The notes under the pieces: model-generated
The model's input: the letters and a program-made list of their open reading frames with translations, nothing else
Told to the model about the DNA's origin: nothing
The model's database searches: none
Translations under genes and position numbers: made by a program
Source of the DNA: Paenibacillus cellulositrophicus
GTDB lineage: Bacteria; Bacillota; Bacilli; Paenibacillales; Paenibacillaceae
DNA length: 64,000 nucleotides
Assembly (NCBI RefSeq): GCF_009363095.1
Contig: NZ_CP045295.1
Location: 2,480,001-2,544,000, forward strand
Direction: 5' to 3'
Shown here: positions 1-9,600 of the stretch, piece by piece
Position numbering within the stretch: position 1 is the stretch's first letter
Layout of the letters: each line of letters opens with the position of its first letter

Positions 1-1064
1 CGGTCGAGGTGCGCATCGATAGCCTGAACGGTCCGGTCATCGCCAGCAACAAGGTCACCGGAACGGGCGGCTGGCAGAACTTCAAAGTGTTCTCGACCGA
101 TGTGACGACACCGGTGACCGGTAAACATATCGTGTTCCTGCTCTTTAAAGGTTCGGACTATCTGTACAATCTCGACAAATTCACCTTTGGCGATCCGTCC
201 GTCTTTACGAAACCGAACCCGCCGACGGAACCGGTGGAAGATCACGTGCCGCCGGGCGACGTGGAGAACGTGCTCGTCAGCCGCGGTGACGGCCAGCTGA
301 CCCTGACCTGGGACGGCCCGTACGATTTGGACGCGGACAAAGTACGGGTCACTGTGACGAGCGGCGGCCAGCAAGTGGGTGACGTTCTCGAAGTGAAGCG
401 CGGCATTCAAAAAGCCGTCATCCCGGGCATCGAGGACGGCAAGGACTACAGCATCCTGCTCCAGGCTGTGGACAAATCAGGCAACGTGTCCAAAGGCGTT
501 ACGGTGGACAGCAAGGTTGAGCCCGCCTTCGCCCTGACGGTGAACGGTAATGCCGTGAAGGACGGCGATACGCTGGACGACAGCGCGGTACTGTCCTTCC
601 AGGCCGGCGGTGGCCTTGCCGCAGGCGGATCGGCCGTGCTGACGCTGGCCGGCAAGGAATACAAGGTCGATGCGCAGCAGGCTGGCGTTGACGTGGCCCT
701 GGCCGGCAAGCTGGGCGACCAGACGGTCACCGTCGACGTTTACGGCGGCTCGGGTGAGCCGTCCCGGACGACGCTGCAGCTGCATGTGACGACCGGCCCG
801 GCCTCCATCCAGCAGCTGATCGACCGCTACAGCGCCGCCGGCGACCTGGGCGGCGGACTCGTGCCGCAGCTGACCAATGCACTGAAGCAGGCGCAGCACC
901 AATGGGACGGCAGCAAACCGGACCAGGCCGTGAAGCACCTGCAGGACTTCCTGAAGCATCTGGACAACAAAGGCCAGAGCGGCAGCGTCACAGATGACGC
1001 CAAAGCCGTGCTGACCGCGGATGTGAACGCACTGATCGCCCAATGGCAGGGTGCGGGGAAGTGA
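1..1064 (+). CDS. Secreted carbohydrate-active protein, C-terminal part with FIMAH domain (5' end outside window)
   Basis: The open frame runs in from the left edge (GTC GAG GTG before the first possible start), so this is the 3' part of a longer gene. The first 55 residues read like the end of a CBM6-type beta-sandwich (LNGPVI, then a GW..F block and VFLLF). A fibronectin-III-like domain follows at about residues 80-165 and a less clear beta domain at about 170-255. The last 80 residues form a FIMAH-like helical domain (IQQLIDRY, LTNAL, AVKHLQDFLKHL, LTADVNALI). FIMAH domains sit at the C terminus of many secreted Bacillota hydrolases. The catalytic part, if there is one, lies outside the window, so the activity is unknown. 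Confidence 0.8.
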   Translation, partial: VEVRIDSLNGPVIASNKVTGTGGWQNFKVFSTDVTTPVTGKHIVFLLFKGSDYLYNLDKFTFGDPSVFTKPNPPTEPVEDHVPPGDVENVLVSRGDGQLTLTWDGPYDLDADKVRVTVTSGGQQVGDVLEVKRGIQKAVIPGIEDGKDYSILLQAVDKSGNVSKGVTVDSKVEPAFALTVNGNAVKDGDTLDDSAVLSFQAGGGLAAGGSAVLTLAGKEYKVDAQQAGVDVALAGKLGDQTVTVDVYGGSGEPSRTTLQLHVTTGPASIQQLIDRYSAAGDLGGGLVPQLTNALKQAQHQWDGSKPDQAVKHLQDFLKHLDNKGQSGSVTDDAKAVLTADVNALIAQWQGAGK

Positions 1065-1095
1065 TTTGCGCGTAGGTTGTGGATAGTGGTAAACG

Positions 1096-1140
1096 AGGGG
1101 CTGTCTTTCACGGAATCATCCGTGAGGGGCTGCCCCTTTG
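1096..1140 (+). terminator. Possible terminator hairpin after the FIMAH gene
   Basis: A perfect inverted repeat TCACGGA-ATCA-TCCGTGA lies at 1108-1125, about 45 bp after the stop codon. It is nested between two GGGGCTG blocks. There is only a short T run afterwards, so a factor-independent terminator is plausible but not certain. Confidence 0.4.
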
Positions 1141-1284
1141 TGGTTTTGGCGAGAGAACGAGGTTGAAATCGTTGCAATCATGCAGCTATTTTGTGCGGGA
1201 GCACTAGAGGTAACCACTTCGAAATTACGAATGTCCGTGCCAGTATTTTTGTGCAATATTTTTGTGATCCATCCCGCTTTATTT

Positions 1285-1342
1285 TTGTTGACAAATCAAC
1301 AATGTAGATGCTATATTCCTCATACAACGTTGATTCATCAAC
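1285..1342 (+). promoter_or_regulatory. Promoter with two matching operators for the epoxide hydrolase gene
   Basis: A sigma-A-like promoter is visible: TTGACA at 1288-1293, an 18-bp spacer, and TATATT at 1312-1317. Two inverted repeats of the same half-site flank the -10 box. TTGTTGA-CAAA-TCAACAA (1285-1302) covers the -35 box, and GTTGA-TTCA-TCAAC (1329-1342) falls at or just after the start of transcription. Their centres are 42 bp apart, four helical turns, so two repressor dimers would sit on the same face. The half-site resembles TetR- or MarR-family operators. No such regulator is encoded next to the gene. Confidence 0.7.
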
Positions 1343-1368
1343 CATATGAAGGGAAGGAGCTTATTTTT

Positions 1369-2526
1369 ATGAATAGGATGGACAGCACCACAATACTGCC
1401 GTTTCGCATCGAAATTGCGCAAAGTGCACTCGACGACCTGCGGGACCGTCTCGCCCGTATCCGTTGGCCTGACGAGCTGCCGGATGCCGGTTGGGATTAC
1501 GGCGTGCCGCTCGGCTATCTCAAGGAACTGGCGGAGTACTGGCTCAATTCATACGATTGGCGCAAGCACGAAAAGCTGTTAAACGGGCTGCCACAGTTTA
1601 CTGCAACCATCGACGGGGCCAACGTTCATTTCCTGCATATCCGTTCCCCGGAGAAAGATGCGCTGCCGCTGATCCTTACCCACGGTTGGCCGGGCTCGAT
1701 CGTCGAGTTCCTCGATCTCATCGGACCTCTCTCTGATCCACGGTCTCACGGCGGCGATCCGGCTGACGCTTTCCATCTGGTCATTCCCTCGATCCCAGGC
1801 TTCGGGTTCTCGGGCCCCACCCTGGATAAGGGATGGAATATGCGCCGGGTTGCCCGGACTTGGGCGGAGCTGATGAGTCGCCTCGGGTACGGCTGTTATG
1901 GCACCCAAGGCGGCGATTGGGGCGCAGGCATTTCCCGATTGTTGGCCGAATATGACAGTGAGCATGTGTGCGGCGTCCATGTGAATTATTTGCATACCGT
2001 TCCAGCGGAGGACTTCGATCCGAGTGAACTGTCTAAAGAAGACCGTGAAAGGCTCGAACGCGCACAGAGTTACCGGTCCGCGCCGGCAGGGTATGCGAGG
2101 CTCCAATCCACCAGGCCCCAAACTTTGTCCTATGCGCTCACGGACTCGCCGGTCGGGCAGCTGGCATGGATCACCGAGAAGTTTTACGAATGGACCGATC
2201 CTGCCTGCAGGGTGGACGCCGACCGGCTGCTAACGAATGTGATGCTCTATTGGCTTACGGGAACCGCCGGATCATCAGCCCGATTGTATTACGAAAGTTC
2301 GAAATCGAAGGGGCCCCTTCGGTGTCCCGTACCATTGGGCGTGTCCGTGCTGCCTTACGACTTGGCATTACCGGTATATTCTCTTGCACAGCGCCAACAT
2401 CCCATCGTTCATTGGACCGAGTTTGAACACGGCGGACATTTCGCCGCCATGGAGGTTCCGGATCTGCTCGTTGAGGATATACGAACCTTCTTTAGAAGAT
2501 TCCGCACAGAACTTCAACCGTCTTAA
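1369..2526 (+). CDS. Epoxide hydrolase (alpha/beta-hydrolase with EHN N-terminal domain)
   Basis: This 385-residue protein matches the microsomal-type epoxide hydrolases that open epoxides to diols in the cytoplasm. The N-terminal EHN region ([18 protein letters not shown], then [10 protein letters not shown]) precedes an alpha/beta-hydrolase core. The core has an oxyanion-hole motif HGWPGS (residues 105-110), a nucleophile GGDWG (Asp183) and a late histidine EHGGH (His357). I chose ATG 1369 because GGGAAGGAG lies 8-14 bp upstream; the frame stays open further back, but that part holds the promoter. It is a single gene behind its own operator-bearing promoter, which suggests induction by a small toxic molecule. 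The true substrate cannot be read from sequence. Confidence 0.88.
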   Translation: MNRMDSTTILPFRIEIAQSALDDLRDRLARIRWPDELPDAGWDYGVPLGYLKELAEYWLNSYDWRKHEKLLNGLPQFTATIDGANVHFLHIRSPEKDALPLILTHGWPGSIVEFLDLIGPLSDPRSHGGDPADAFHLVIPSIPGFGFSGPTLDKGWNMRRVARTWAELMSRLGYGCYGTQGGDWGAGISRLLAEYDSEHVCGVHVNYLHTVPAEDFDPSELSKEDRERLERAQSYRSAPAGYARLQSTRPQTLSYALTDSPVGQLAWITEKFYEWTDPACRVDADRLLTNVMLYWLTGTAGSSARLYYESSKSKGPLRCPVPLGVSVLPYDLALPVYSLAQRQHPIVHWTEFEHGGHFAAMEVPDLLVEDIRTFFRRFRTELQPS

Positions 2527-2544
2527 CCCAGCCGGTGGCTTTAC

Positions 2545-2626
2545 ACTTTAACGAACCATGCCCTTAGGCCGTCCTTGAAGTTTGGACTTTAACGAACTAT
2601 ATCCCAGGCCATCCCCAAAGGATGGC
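2545..2626. repeat. Two imperfect 41-bp direct repeats ending in a hairpin
   Basis: ACTTTAACGAAC occurs at 2545-2556 and again at 2586-2597, each followed by a similar ATRYCCY-AGGCC-RTCC tail. The second copy ends in GCCATCC-CCAAA-GGATGGC (2608-2626). This stem lies between two converging genes and probably ends transcription, although no long T run follows on either strand. Confidence 0.55.
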
Positions 2627-2654
2627 TTAAGGTTGCTCCCCCTACTCTCTCACC

Positions 2655-3629
2655 TCACTCCCCCTCAAACAGCTCCGTATACTTCCCGTACCCCTCGCGC
2701 TCCAGCTCCTCCCGCGGCACAAAGCGCAGCGCCGCTGAGTTGACCTGGTAATGCTGCCCGGCAGGCGGAGGGCCGTCGTGAAACAGGTGGCCCAGGTACG
2801 AACCGGACAAGCGGCCAAAGAGAGCGGTGCGCGCTTTGCCGCTACGCAGGTCAGCCTTTCGGCGGAGGAAGCCTTCGTGGATCGGCCGGGTGAATGCCGG
2901 AAGGCCGGTCCCCGCATCGAACTGATCCCGCGAGCAGAACAGCGGATCGCCGTTCACGACGTCCACGTAGATCCCTTCGCGCTCGTTATTCCAGTACGAA
3001 TTCTCGTACGGCGGCTCATCCGCGCCGTGCTGCGTGACCTCATACTGAAGGCGGGTCAGCCTTTTGCGCAGCTCGGCATCATCCTGCTTTCTGCGCCAAT
3101 ACTTTTCGGCAAACGTTCCCCGCCCCGACCCTTCATGGTAGAGGTTGTAGTCGTAGCGGTGTGTTTTATAGTAGTCCTGGTGCTCATCCTCCGCCGGATA
3201 GAACGGCCCCGCAGGCAAAATTTCGGTGACGATGTTCCCCTTAAACCGCCCGCTTGCAGCAAGCTCCCGCTTGGAAGCCTCCGCTTTAGCCCGCTGCTCC
3301 CCGCTATGTACAAAAATGGCCGTCCGGTAAGAGTTCCCCCGGTCCATAAACTGCCCGCCCGCATCGGTTGGATCGATCAGCTGCCAATAGATATCCAGCA
3401 GACGCTCATACGGAAACACATCGGGGTCAAAAGCGATCTGAACCGCTTCATAGTGCCCGGTCGTTTCGGTCCCAACTTCTTCATAAGTCGGATGCTCCGT
3501 ATGGCCCCCGGTATAACCGGACACGATCGAATGGATCCCCGGCAGCTCGTCAAAGGGCTGCACCATGCACCAGAAGCACCCGCCCGCAAACGTGGCAAGT
3601 TCCCACCCCTGATGTTTGTCCTGCTCCAT
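2655..3629 (-). CDS. msrA: MsrA-MsrB fusion peptide-methionine sulfoxide reductase with a degenerate MsrB domain
   Basis: The 324-residue protein fuses MsrA (repairs methionine-S-sulfoxide) to MsrB (R-sulfoxide). MsrA looks intact: AGGCFWC with catalytic Cys18, [12 protein letters not shown] and HQDYY. The MsrB part (from about residue 190: [45 protein letters not shown]) has the family framework. However, the catalytic cysteine of the usual RYCxNSA motif is Gln295 (HYQVNSA), the usual SxCGWPSF cysteine and tryptophan are Thr241 and Leu, and the Zn-binding CxxC pairs are absent. Cys232 (LFCS) remains. The start is ATG 3629 behind GGGGGAGGAAGG. The protein is probably an active MsrA with a non-catalytic MsrB-like domain. 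Confidence 0.88.
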   Translation of the reverse strand: MEQDKHQGWELATFAGGCFWCMVQPFDELPGIHSIVSGYTGGHTEHPTYEEVGTETTGHYEAVQIAFDPDVFPYERLLDIYWQLIDPTDAGGQFMDRGNSYRTAIFVHSGEQRAKAEASKRELAASGRFKGNIVTEILPAGPFYPAEDEHQDYYKTHRYDYNLYHEGSGRGTFAEKYWRRKQDDAELRKRLTRLQYEVTQHGADEPPYENSYWNNEREGIYVDVVNGDPLFCSRDQFDAGTGLPAFTRPIHEGFLRRKADLRSGKARTALFGRLSGSYLGHLFHDGPPPAGQHYQVNSAALRFVPREELEREGYGKYTELFEGE

Positions 3630-3776
3630 GCCTTCCTCCCCCTTCTTTTAAAAGTAAACATACCACAGTTCCGCATACCTTGCCCGCCCGGCATGAATTG
3701 TCATCCTTGTCCGCAGACAAGCATACATTTTAGTAAGGCTTGACCAGCTTATGACCACCAAACTATTCTCCAAAGG

Positions 3777-4457
3777 ATGATCGGGTTGAAAATACAGTTA
3801 ATTCCCGGCCGTTACCGGCACCACCGGCACCTGTTTTACCGCCGCCTCGGCAGGAAAATCTCCCTCATTACAGCGGGAGCGGTGCTTCAAGGCTTTGCGA
3901 TGGCGGTGTTTTTATTCCCGCACAGCATCCCTTCCGGGGGAGGTGCCGGTATTGCCGTGCTGCTGAACCACGGGTTCGGCCTGCCCATGAGCCTCGGCTT
4001 CTGGGTTGCCAATTTCGCCTTTCTCATTTTTACCGCCCATCATTTGGGCATATTCAGTGCCATTGGCACCATTTACGTGATTACGGCCACGTCCGTATCG
4101 GTCAATTTTTTTGAGGTATATGTCCGGCGGCCGCTGCTGAATGTGTGGCTCGATCTCTTGATCGGCTCCCTTATTCTCGGTACAGGCGTCGCCATGCTGA
4201 TGAGGCAGCGGGTATCCAACGGAGGCATCGGCTATACCGCCTTGGTGATATATAAGTACAAAAAAATAAAACCCGGCACATCCCTTTTCTGGATGAACGG
4301 GGTTATCTTTATTCTGGCGGCCTATGTCGTCAACTGGAGAATCATCCTTTTTGCCATCGGATGCCAAATGATCTCCACCCGGGTCATCAACTACATCCTC
4401 GGCCGCAAGCCGCAGCGGAGATGGACGGCCGGATTCGCCTGGCGCAGCAAAAAATAG
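3777..4457 (+). CDS. YitT-family membrane protein lacking the C-terminal DUF2179 domain
   Basis: This 226-residue integral membrane protein carries the YitT/DUF161 pattern: an early GAVLQGFAMAVFLFPHSIPSGGGAGIAVLL block, about five hydrophobic segments, a DLLIGSLILGTG helix and VSNGGIGYTALVI. Bacillus YitT relatives are about 280 residues and end in a soluble DUF2179 domain. This one stops after the last helix with a basic tail (RKPQRRW...RSKK). Transport substrates of the family are not established. The start is uncertain because no strong ribosome site precedes ATG 3777; a later in-frame start is possible. It converges on the MFS gene and shares its bidirectional terminator. Confidence 0.8.
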   Translation: MIGLKIQLIPGRYRHHRHLFYRRLGRKISLITAGAVLQGFAMAVFLFPHSIPSGGGAGIAVLLNHGFGLPMSLGFWVANFAFLIFTAHHLGIFSAIGTIYVITATSVSVNFFEVYVRRPLLNVWLDLLIGSLILGTGVAMLMRQRVSNGGIGYTALVIYKYKKIKPGTSLFWMNGVIFILAAYVVNWRIILFAIGCQMISTRVINYILGRKPQRRWTAGFAWRSKK

Positions 4458-4504
4458 CAGCTTGCTCCTGCCCATCTGCCGAGACCACAGGATCCATCCA
4501 ATAG

Positions 4505-4532
4505 AAAAAGCCGGATCAAGATCCGGCTTTTT
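4505..4532. terminator. Bidirectional terminator between yitT-like and MFS genes
   Basis: A perfect 13-bp stem, AAAAAGCCGGATC and its complement around a 2-nt AA loop, spans 4505-4532 with A and T runs at both ends. It overlaps the MFS stop codon (4516-4518) and ends both converging genes. Confidence 0.9.
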
Positions 4533-5817
4533 GGCGTCCGCCGAACGGCCGAATGAGGCTTGCTGGCTTGTTACGGTAGGCTTTGGCGCGTTTGCCTCCG
4601 GACGGCTTTCCTTCCCCGGAATCGACCCGGATCAGGAAAAGGGCAAGAAGCCCGATCACAAACGTCAGTCCGGCAATGGACAGAAACATGCCCGGCCGCG
4701 ACCATCCCATCATCCACCCGAACAGCGGCGGACCGACGGCCACCCCGAAGAAGCGTACCGACCCGTACAAAGAGGTCACAAACCCCCGTCTTTCTTTGCC
4801 GACCGCCCTCGTGATAAAGCTGTTGATACACGGCAGGATCAGGCCCGTTCCTAAACTGCTGACGGCCAGCACCGAGATAAACAGAGTCAAGTGCCCGATA
4901 AACGCCAGCAGGACATAAGCAATTGTCATCAGGGTGAATCCGATCACGATGAGCCGTTTCATCAGCTTTTTATTTTCCCCGATTTGGCTGCCCGTCACAT
5001 AGGATGTCGTGCACATGACAAGCAAAGGAATGGCCAGCACCAGCCCTTTGACGGCTCCCACGATATTGTGTTCCTTTTCCAGCATGTCGGACAGGTAGAA
5101 AAGGATCCCGAACAGCGCAAACAAACAGGTCGCTCCGGCCAAGTATGCAGGGATCAGCCATCGGCCCTCATGCTTGAACACACTGCCAAGGCCGTGAATG
5201 TATTTCTTGAACGGCATCGGCTCTTTCTCTTTTTTCTTCTCTTTGATCAGGAGCCACGTGAGCGTGATCGAAATAATCACGACCGCCGGGAAGGTGAAAA
5301 ATACACTGTACCATACGATCAAGGCCACAAGCGACCCGAGAATCGGAGAAATGACCTTGCCGAACCCGTTGGATGCCTCGACCAGGCCGAGCACTTTGCT
5401 CTCCTGGGATCCCTTGAACAAATCACCCGTGAGCGCCATGGCAATCGGGGCTGTCCCCGCTGCACCTATGCCTTGAAGCGTCCGGCCCACCATAATCCAG
5501 AGGAACGGCTTGGGAAACAGAACTGCCGCAAATCCGGCCAGCAGCCCGCCGATGCCGTACAGAATCAGCGCTGGCACAATGACGACTTTTCGGGAATAGC
5601 GGTCGGATAAATACCCCAGAATCGGTATAAAAAAAGCAGCAACCAAAGAGAACACGGTGATGGTCAGACTCGTTTGAAACGATGAAATATGCAGCTTGGA
5701 CTCCATTTGGGGCAGGATTGGAATCAGCATGGAATTGCCGAACGTCATGATAAAGGGAACCGAGGCAATGGCCGCGATCGTTTTCCCTGATGGACGTTCC
5801 TGCTGTTCTTCAGCCAT
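4516..5817 (-). CDS. MFS drug/metabolite exporter
   Basis: This 433-residue major-facilitator protein has about twelve hydrophobic segments. It shows the loop 2-3 signature [10 protein letters not shown] (about residues 67-76), the TM5 exporter motif GPLLGG-like region ([10 protein letters not shown]) and a charged central loop ([15 protein letters not shown]). The N-terminal [15 protein letters not shown] matches the DHA1 drug-H+ antiporter group, and the same group includes Bacillus siderophore and drug exporters. It is monocistronic, with its stop codon inside the shared terminator. The substrate is unknown. The C-terminal tail ([15 protein letters not shown]...) is a basic cytoplasmic extension. 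Confidence 0.85.
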   Translation of the reverse strand: MAEEQQERPSGKTIAAIASVPFIMTFGNSMLIPILPQMESKLHISSFQTSLTITVFSLVAAFFIPILGYLSDRYSRKVVIVPALILYGIGGLLAGFAAVLFPKPFLWIMVGRTLQGIGAAGTAPIAMALTGDLFKGSQESKVLGLVEASNGFGKVISPILGSLVALIVWYSVFFTFPAVVIISITLTWLLIKEKKKEKEPMPFKKYIHGLGSVFKHEGRWLIPAYLAGATCLFALFGILFYLSDMLEKEHNIVGAVKGLVLAIPLLVMCTTSYVTGSQIGENKKLMKRLIVIGFTLMTIAYVLLAFIGHLTLFISVLAVSSLGTGLILPCINSFITRAVGKERRGFVTSLYGSVRFFGVAVGPPLFGWMMGWSRPGMFLSIAGLTFVIGLLALFLIRVDSGEGKPSGGKRAKAYRNKPASLIRPFGGRQKAGS

Positions 5818-6501
5818 CGCAGGATTGCTCCTTTCTTAGGAAAGTACAACCTTTTCTGCTTAGATTGTCCCTGGAAACGCCGAGTTATGCTTTCCATGCG
5901 ATGTGACTTTTGTCGAAAGGTCCCTCCTCTTCTGCCCTCCTTTTTTAACGAACCTGATTACCTGTGCCTCTACAGCTGCCCCTGGGAGCGTAAGGTTTAT
6001 CACTGATTTTTTGTTAAAAAACCCCATCCATAAAGTCATAAAAAAAGTTATACCAATAGTAATAACTTTGAAATGAGGCAGAAAAACACGGATAGGACAA
6101 CGGTTTGAAGATTATAGTCTAAATTAATCGTTTTTGACGTTTGATGAGGACAAATGTAAACGGTTGTCGTATGGTATTCCCCAAAGATAGTTAGTTACCC
6201 GAAGCCCCTCCTCCCAAGGCGCGTTACATGGGGCAGACCTTCGGGTAACCAGCAAGGCCAATTTAACAAGAAAAGAAAGGGGGATCATTTAACAGAACGG
6301 CAATTGAACGAAGAGGACATTTCGCGGTCTTGTCTGAAACATTGCAGTCCTGGCGGTTTTGCGCAACCATGTTGCTCCGATCTCTGCTCAATGAACACGT
6401 TACATAATTAAGCTTCACAAAGGCGCATCAGAAACAGCATAAGGGGAACCTCAGGGGCAAGAAATCAGATAAGTTTACGCAAAAGGAGGCGAAGGAGTAC
6501 C
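5818..6501. other. Long non-coding leader region before the LPNTA wall-protein gene
   Basis: About 680 bp without a convincing gene separates the divergent MFS gene from the wall-protein operon. It holds an AT-rich stretch with the inverted repeat AAAGTTAT-N10-ATAACTTT (6044-6069), a weak promoter candidate TTGACG-N17-TAAACG (6134-6162), and a GC-rich structured element at 6194-6249. I could not match any part to a known riboswitch class. The part from 6260 to 6480 shows no further structure that I can support. Confidence 0.5.
6194..6249 (+). promoter_or_regulatory. Structured RNA leader element (long imperfect hairpin)
   Basis: GTTACCCGAAG (6194-6204) pairs perfectly with CTTCGGGTAAC (6239-6249). 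Directly inside, CCCC (6205-6208) can pair with GGGG (6230-6233), leaving CAGAC as a one-sided bulge and a 21-nt apical loop. No T run follows, so it is not a simple terminator. It lies about 250 nt upstream of the first ribosome site of the wall-protein operon. Confidence 0.5.
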
Positions 6502-6600
6502 ATGCGGTCCGTCATTGGATGGCATTTATCTCTGGAATTTGTGACAACATTGGAACGGCTCCAAAGCTTTCCCATTGGAAGATATGGAGGATATCAATGA
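6502..6600 (+). CDS. 32-residue upstream ORF translationally coupled to the wall protein
   Basis: AAAAGGAGGCGAAGGAG (6481-6497) lies directly before ATG 6502, a better ribosome site than the one before the large gene. The ORF encodes 32 residues (begins MRSVIGWHLSLEF, ends RYGGYQ) and its TGA stop overlaps the ATG of the next gene in an ATGA arrangement (6597-6600). The peptide has no recognisable domain. Its likely role is regulatory, making translation of the surface protein depend on translation of the leader. The ORF and overlap are visible; function is inference. Confidence 0.5.
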   Translation: MRSVIGWHLSLEFVTTLERLQSFPIGRYGGYQ

Positions 6601-9600
6601 AAAGAAGATCGATAATCAGCTTGCTGACTGCTTTGATCATCTCGTGCAATCCGGTTCTACCTTTGAACCATCAAAATACAGTGTCTGCTGCTGCAGATAG
6701 CCACTGGCTGAATTATAAGTTTGATGGCTTCTCCAGCGATACCTTGAATCAAGGCTTTACCGCAAGTGGTGCTGCCGAAGTTCCCGCGGGGTCGAACTTT
6801 ATACGATTGACACCGACAACTCCTAACCAAAGCGGAGCAGTATTCAACAATAGTGCCCTCTGTGCTAAAAACAATTATTCATTCAGTACAGCCTTCTCAT
6901 TTAAAATGAGCGAAAGCCCTGACGGTCCCAGTGACGGGTTAACATTTACACTCCAAACAGGGACATCAAGTCCGTTGTCAGTCGGAGGGGGATTGGGATA
7001 TTACGGGATTCAACCGAGCTTTGCCATCAAATACGATACTTTTCTGAACACCGTATATAATGACCCTTCTGCTAACTACATCGGAATCGCTGAAAATGGA
7101 ACGGTGACGAATCAGGCGGGTTGGTACACTGATTTGGATCAGTATAATACAGCGAATGGTACCAATTATGTTTTATCGAACGGTACTCAGTACTATACAT
7201 GGATCGATTACGATGGTGTGAACAAGAATGTCCAGGTGCGTTTAGGTACTGATTCGGATCGGGCAAGCTCTAAAAAAGTATTGGATGTAGATAACATTGA
7301 TCTCGGTACTATATTCGATGGAAAACCCTTCCATGCTGGTTTTACCGCCTCGACGGGATATCCAAATTACGAAAATCATGATATCTACAACTGGTATTTT
7401 GTAAACGAGTACGCACCGATCGAAACGCTTGACCCTCAAAACGATTATAAGCTGAACGAGGCGCCAGCCCTGCCTGACGATACCAAGACTACAGGAGTAA
7501 ATACGCCAGTTTCGGGAAAATCAGCGGGAACGGATCTAGATGGTGATACGTTAACGTATTCCAAAGGCAAGGATCCGGGGCATGGAACCGTCACAGTAAA
7601 TCCGGACGGAAGCTGGACTTATACGCCAGAGACTGACTTTGTCGGTAAGGATAGCTTCACCGTCATCGTAGATGACGGCAAATGCGCTGAGGCGGAGGCG
7701 ACGGTTACCGTCAATGTCACGTCCAATAATCCGCCAACGGCTCCGGATGACAAAGTAACGACGGATAAGGATATACCCGTGAACGGTACGGTTAAAGGAA
7801 CGGACCCGGATGGAGATCCTTTGACGTATACCAAGGGGCAGGATCCGAAGAACGGTACAGTCACAGTAAAACCGGACGGAACCTATACCTATACGCCAAA
7901 CTCGGGCTTTGTAGGTGAGGACAGCTTCACCGTCGTCGTAGATGACGGACAAGGCGGCAAAACCGAAGTTCCGATTACGGTAAGTGTCACGGATCCAAAC
8001 TCCCCTCCTTCCCCGCCTCCTTTGTGTGGGAATAGAGTGGCATTGATTAACGGGAGTTTCGAGGAAGGTCCCGAACACGGCTCATTTGACCCGGTTAATG
8101 GCCCTTTTATGTTCTATGAATCCGAAGTGCCCGGGTGGAAAACAACAGATGATGCCGCCGGGGAAGACAAGCACTTGATTGAAATTTGGGATTATGCCCA
8201 AGGTTACGCCGAAGCTGTAAAGAGCGGACCTCCTCCAGCAGACGGCAATCGATATGCCGAAATTAATGCTGTTGAGAATGGAATGCTGTATCAGGACGTC
8301 GAGACCACGCCAGGACAAAAGATCTATTGGAGATTTTCCCATAAAGGTCTGTATGGAGTCGACACGATGCAGCTTCGTATAGGTCCGGCAACAGATAACC
8401 CATACGATACCTCAGTGATTCAGCAGATGTCGGATGGCAATACGGCCTGGGGAACTTATACGGGAAGCTATACAGTGCCGGAAGGTCAAACCACGACACG
8501 GTTTGGGTTTGAAGCCGTCTCGACGTCCAACGGATCCATCGGACACGGCAACCATCTGGATAATATCTTCCTGGGTACCGGACCATGCGGTATCGTAACC
8601 AAGACCGTGGACCAGACCCAAGATGTTAAAGCAGGCGATACCCTCACCTACACGGTAAATTTCAAAAATGAAGGCGGAGATGTCGCGGATCATACCGTAT
8701 TGGCAGATCCCATCCCTGCAGGCACCGAATACGTTCCTGGATCCTTAGAGATTACCCAAGGTCCGAACACAGGAAGCTTAACGGATGCAGTTGGCGATGA
8801 TCCAGGCGAATTTGACTCAGCCGCCAACAAAATTGTTGTTCGTATAGGAACTGGTGCAACAGGGGACGATGGCGGAAGAATCCCGAATACGGATGCCCTT
8901 CCTGAAGGAGCGACCGTTCAATTTAAGGTCAAAGTACTTCCTGACTTTAATGGAGATCAGATTACGAATAAAGCTGTCGTCCATTATGATGACTTGTTAA
9001 CCAGCCAAACCGAGACTCGTGAATCGAATGTAACCGAAAGTGCAATTACTCAAAACCAGTCTCCGCCGGCCCCATGTGTTGGAACCCAAGTGGCATTGAC
9101 AAACGGCAGCTTTGAGGAAGGCCTTGCCAGAGGAACTGCTGTTGATGGATCAGGACTCTACTACAATGAATCTGATGTGCCTGGTTGGAAAACAACAGAC
9201 GATGCTAAAGGGAAGCCTATCATTGAGCTTTGGAACTGGAAACAAAATATCCCAGCAAATGTTAAGGACTGGCCAGCCCCCCCTGATGGAGAGAGATGGG
9301 CAGAACTCAATGCTTTTGAAAATGGCATGCTTTACCAAGATGTAAAGACAACGCCTGGACAAACCATTTATTGGCGTCTATCCCATATGGGTCGGCAAGG
9401 ATCTGACACCATGCAGCTTCGGATCGGTGCAGCAACGGCTAATCCCTACGATACGGCAGTGCAGCAACAGATGACCGATGGAAACACTGCTTGGGGAACC
9501 TATACGGGAAGCTATACGGTTCCGGCCGGTCAAACGGTAACCCGATTCGGTTTTGAGGCTGTGAGTTCAGCTGGCGGAAGTATAGGCGCAGGCAACTTCA

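Noticed and set aside
6304..6420. Possible small Cys-rich peptide ORF (TTG start, ends MNTLHN) in the leader region
   Set aside because: No ribosome site at the right distance, TTG start only, and no continuation; Cys codons may be chance in a non-coding leader.
5818..6500. Known riboswitch (c-di-GMP, c-di-AMP, cobalamin, M-box) in the wall-protein leader
   Set aside because: None of the conserved core sequences of these classes could be found by eye; only an unclassified hairpin remains.
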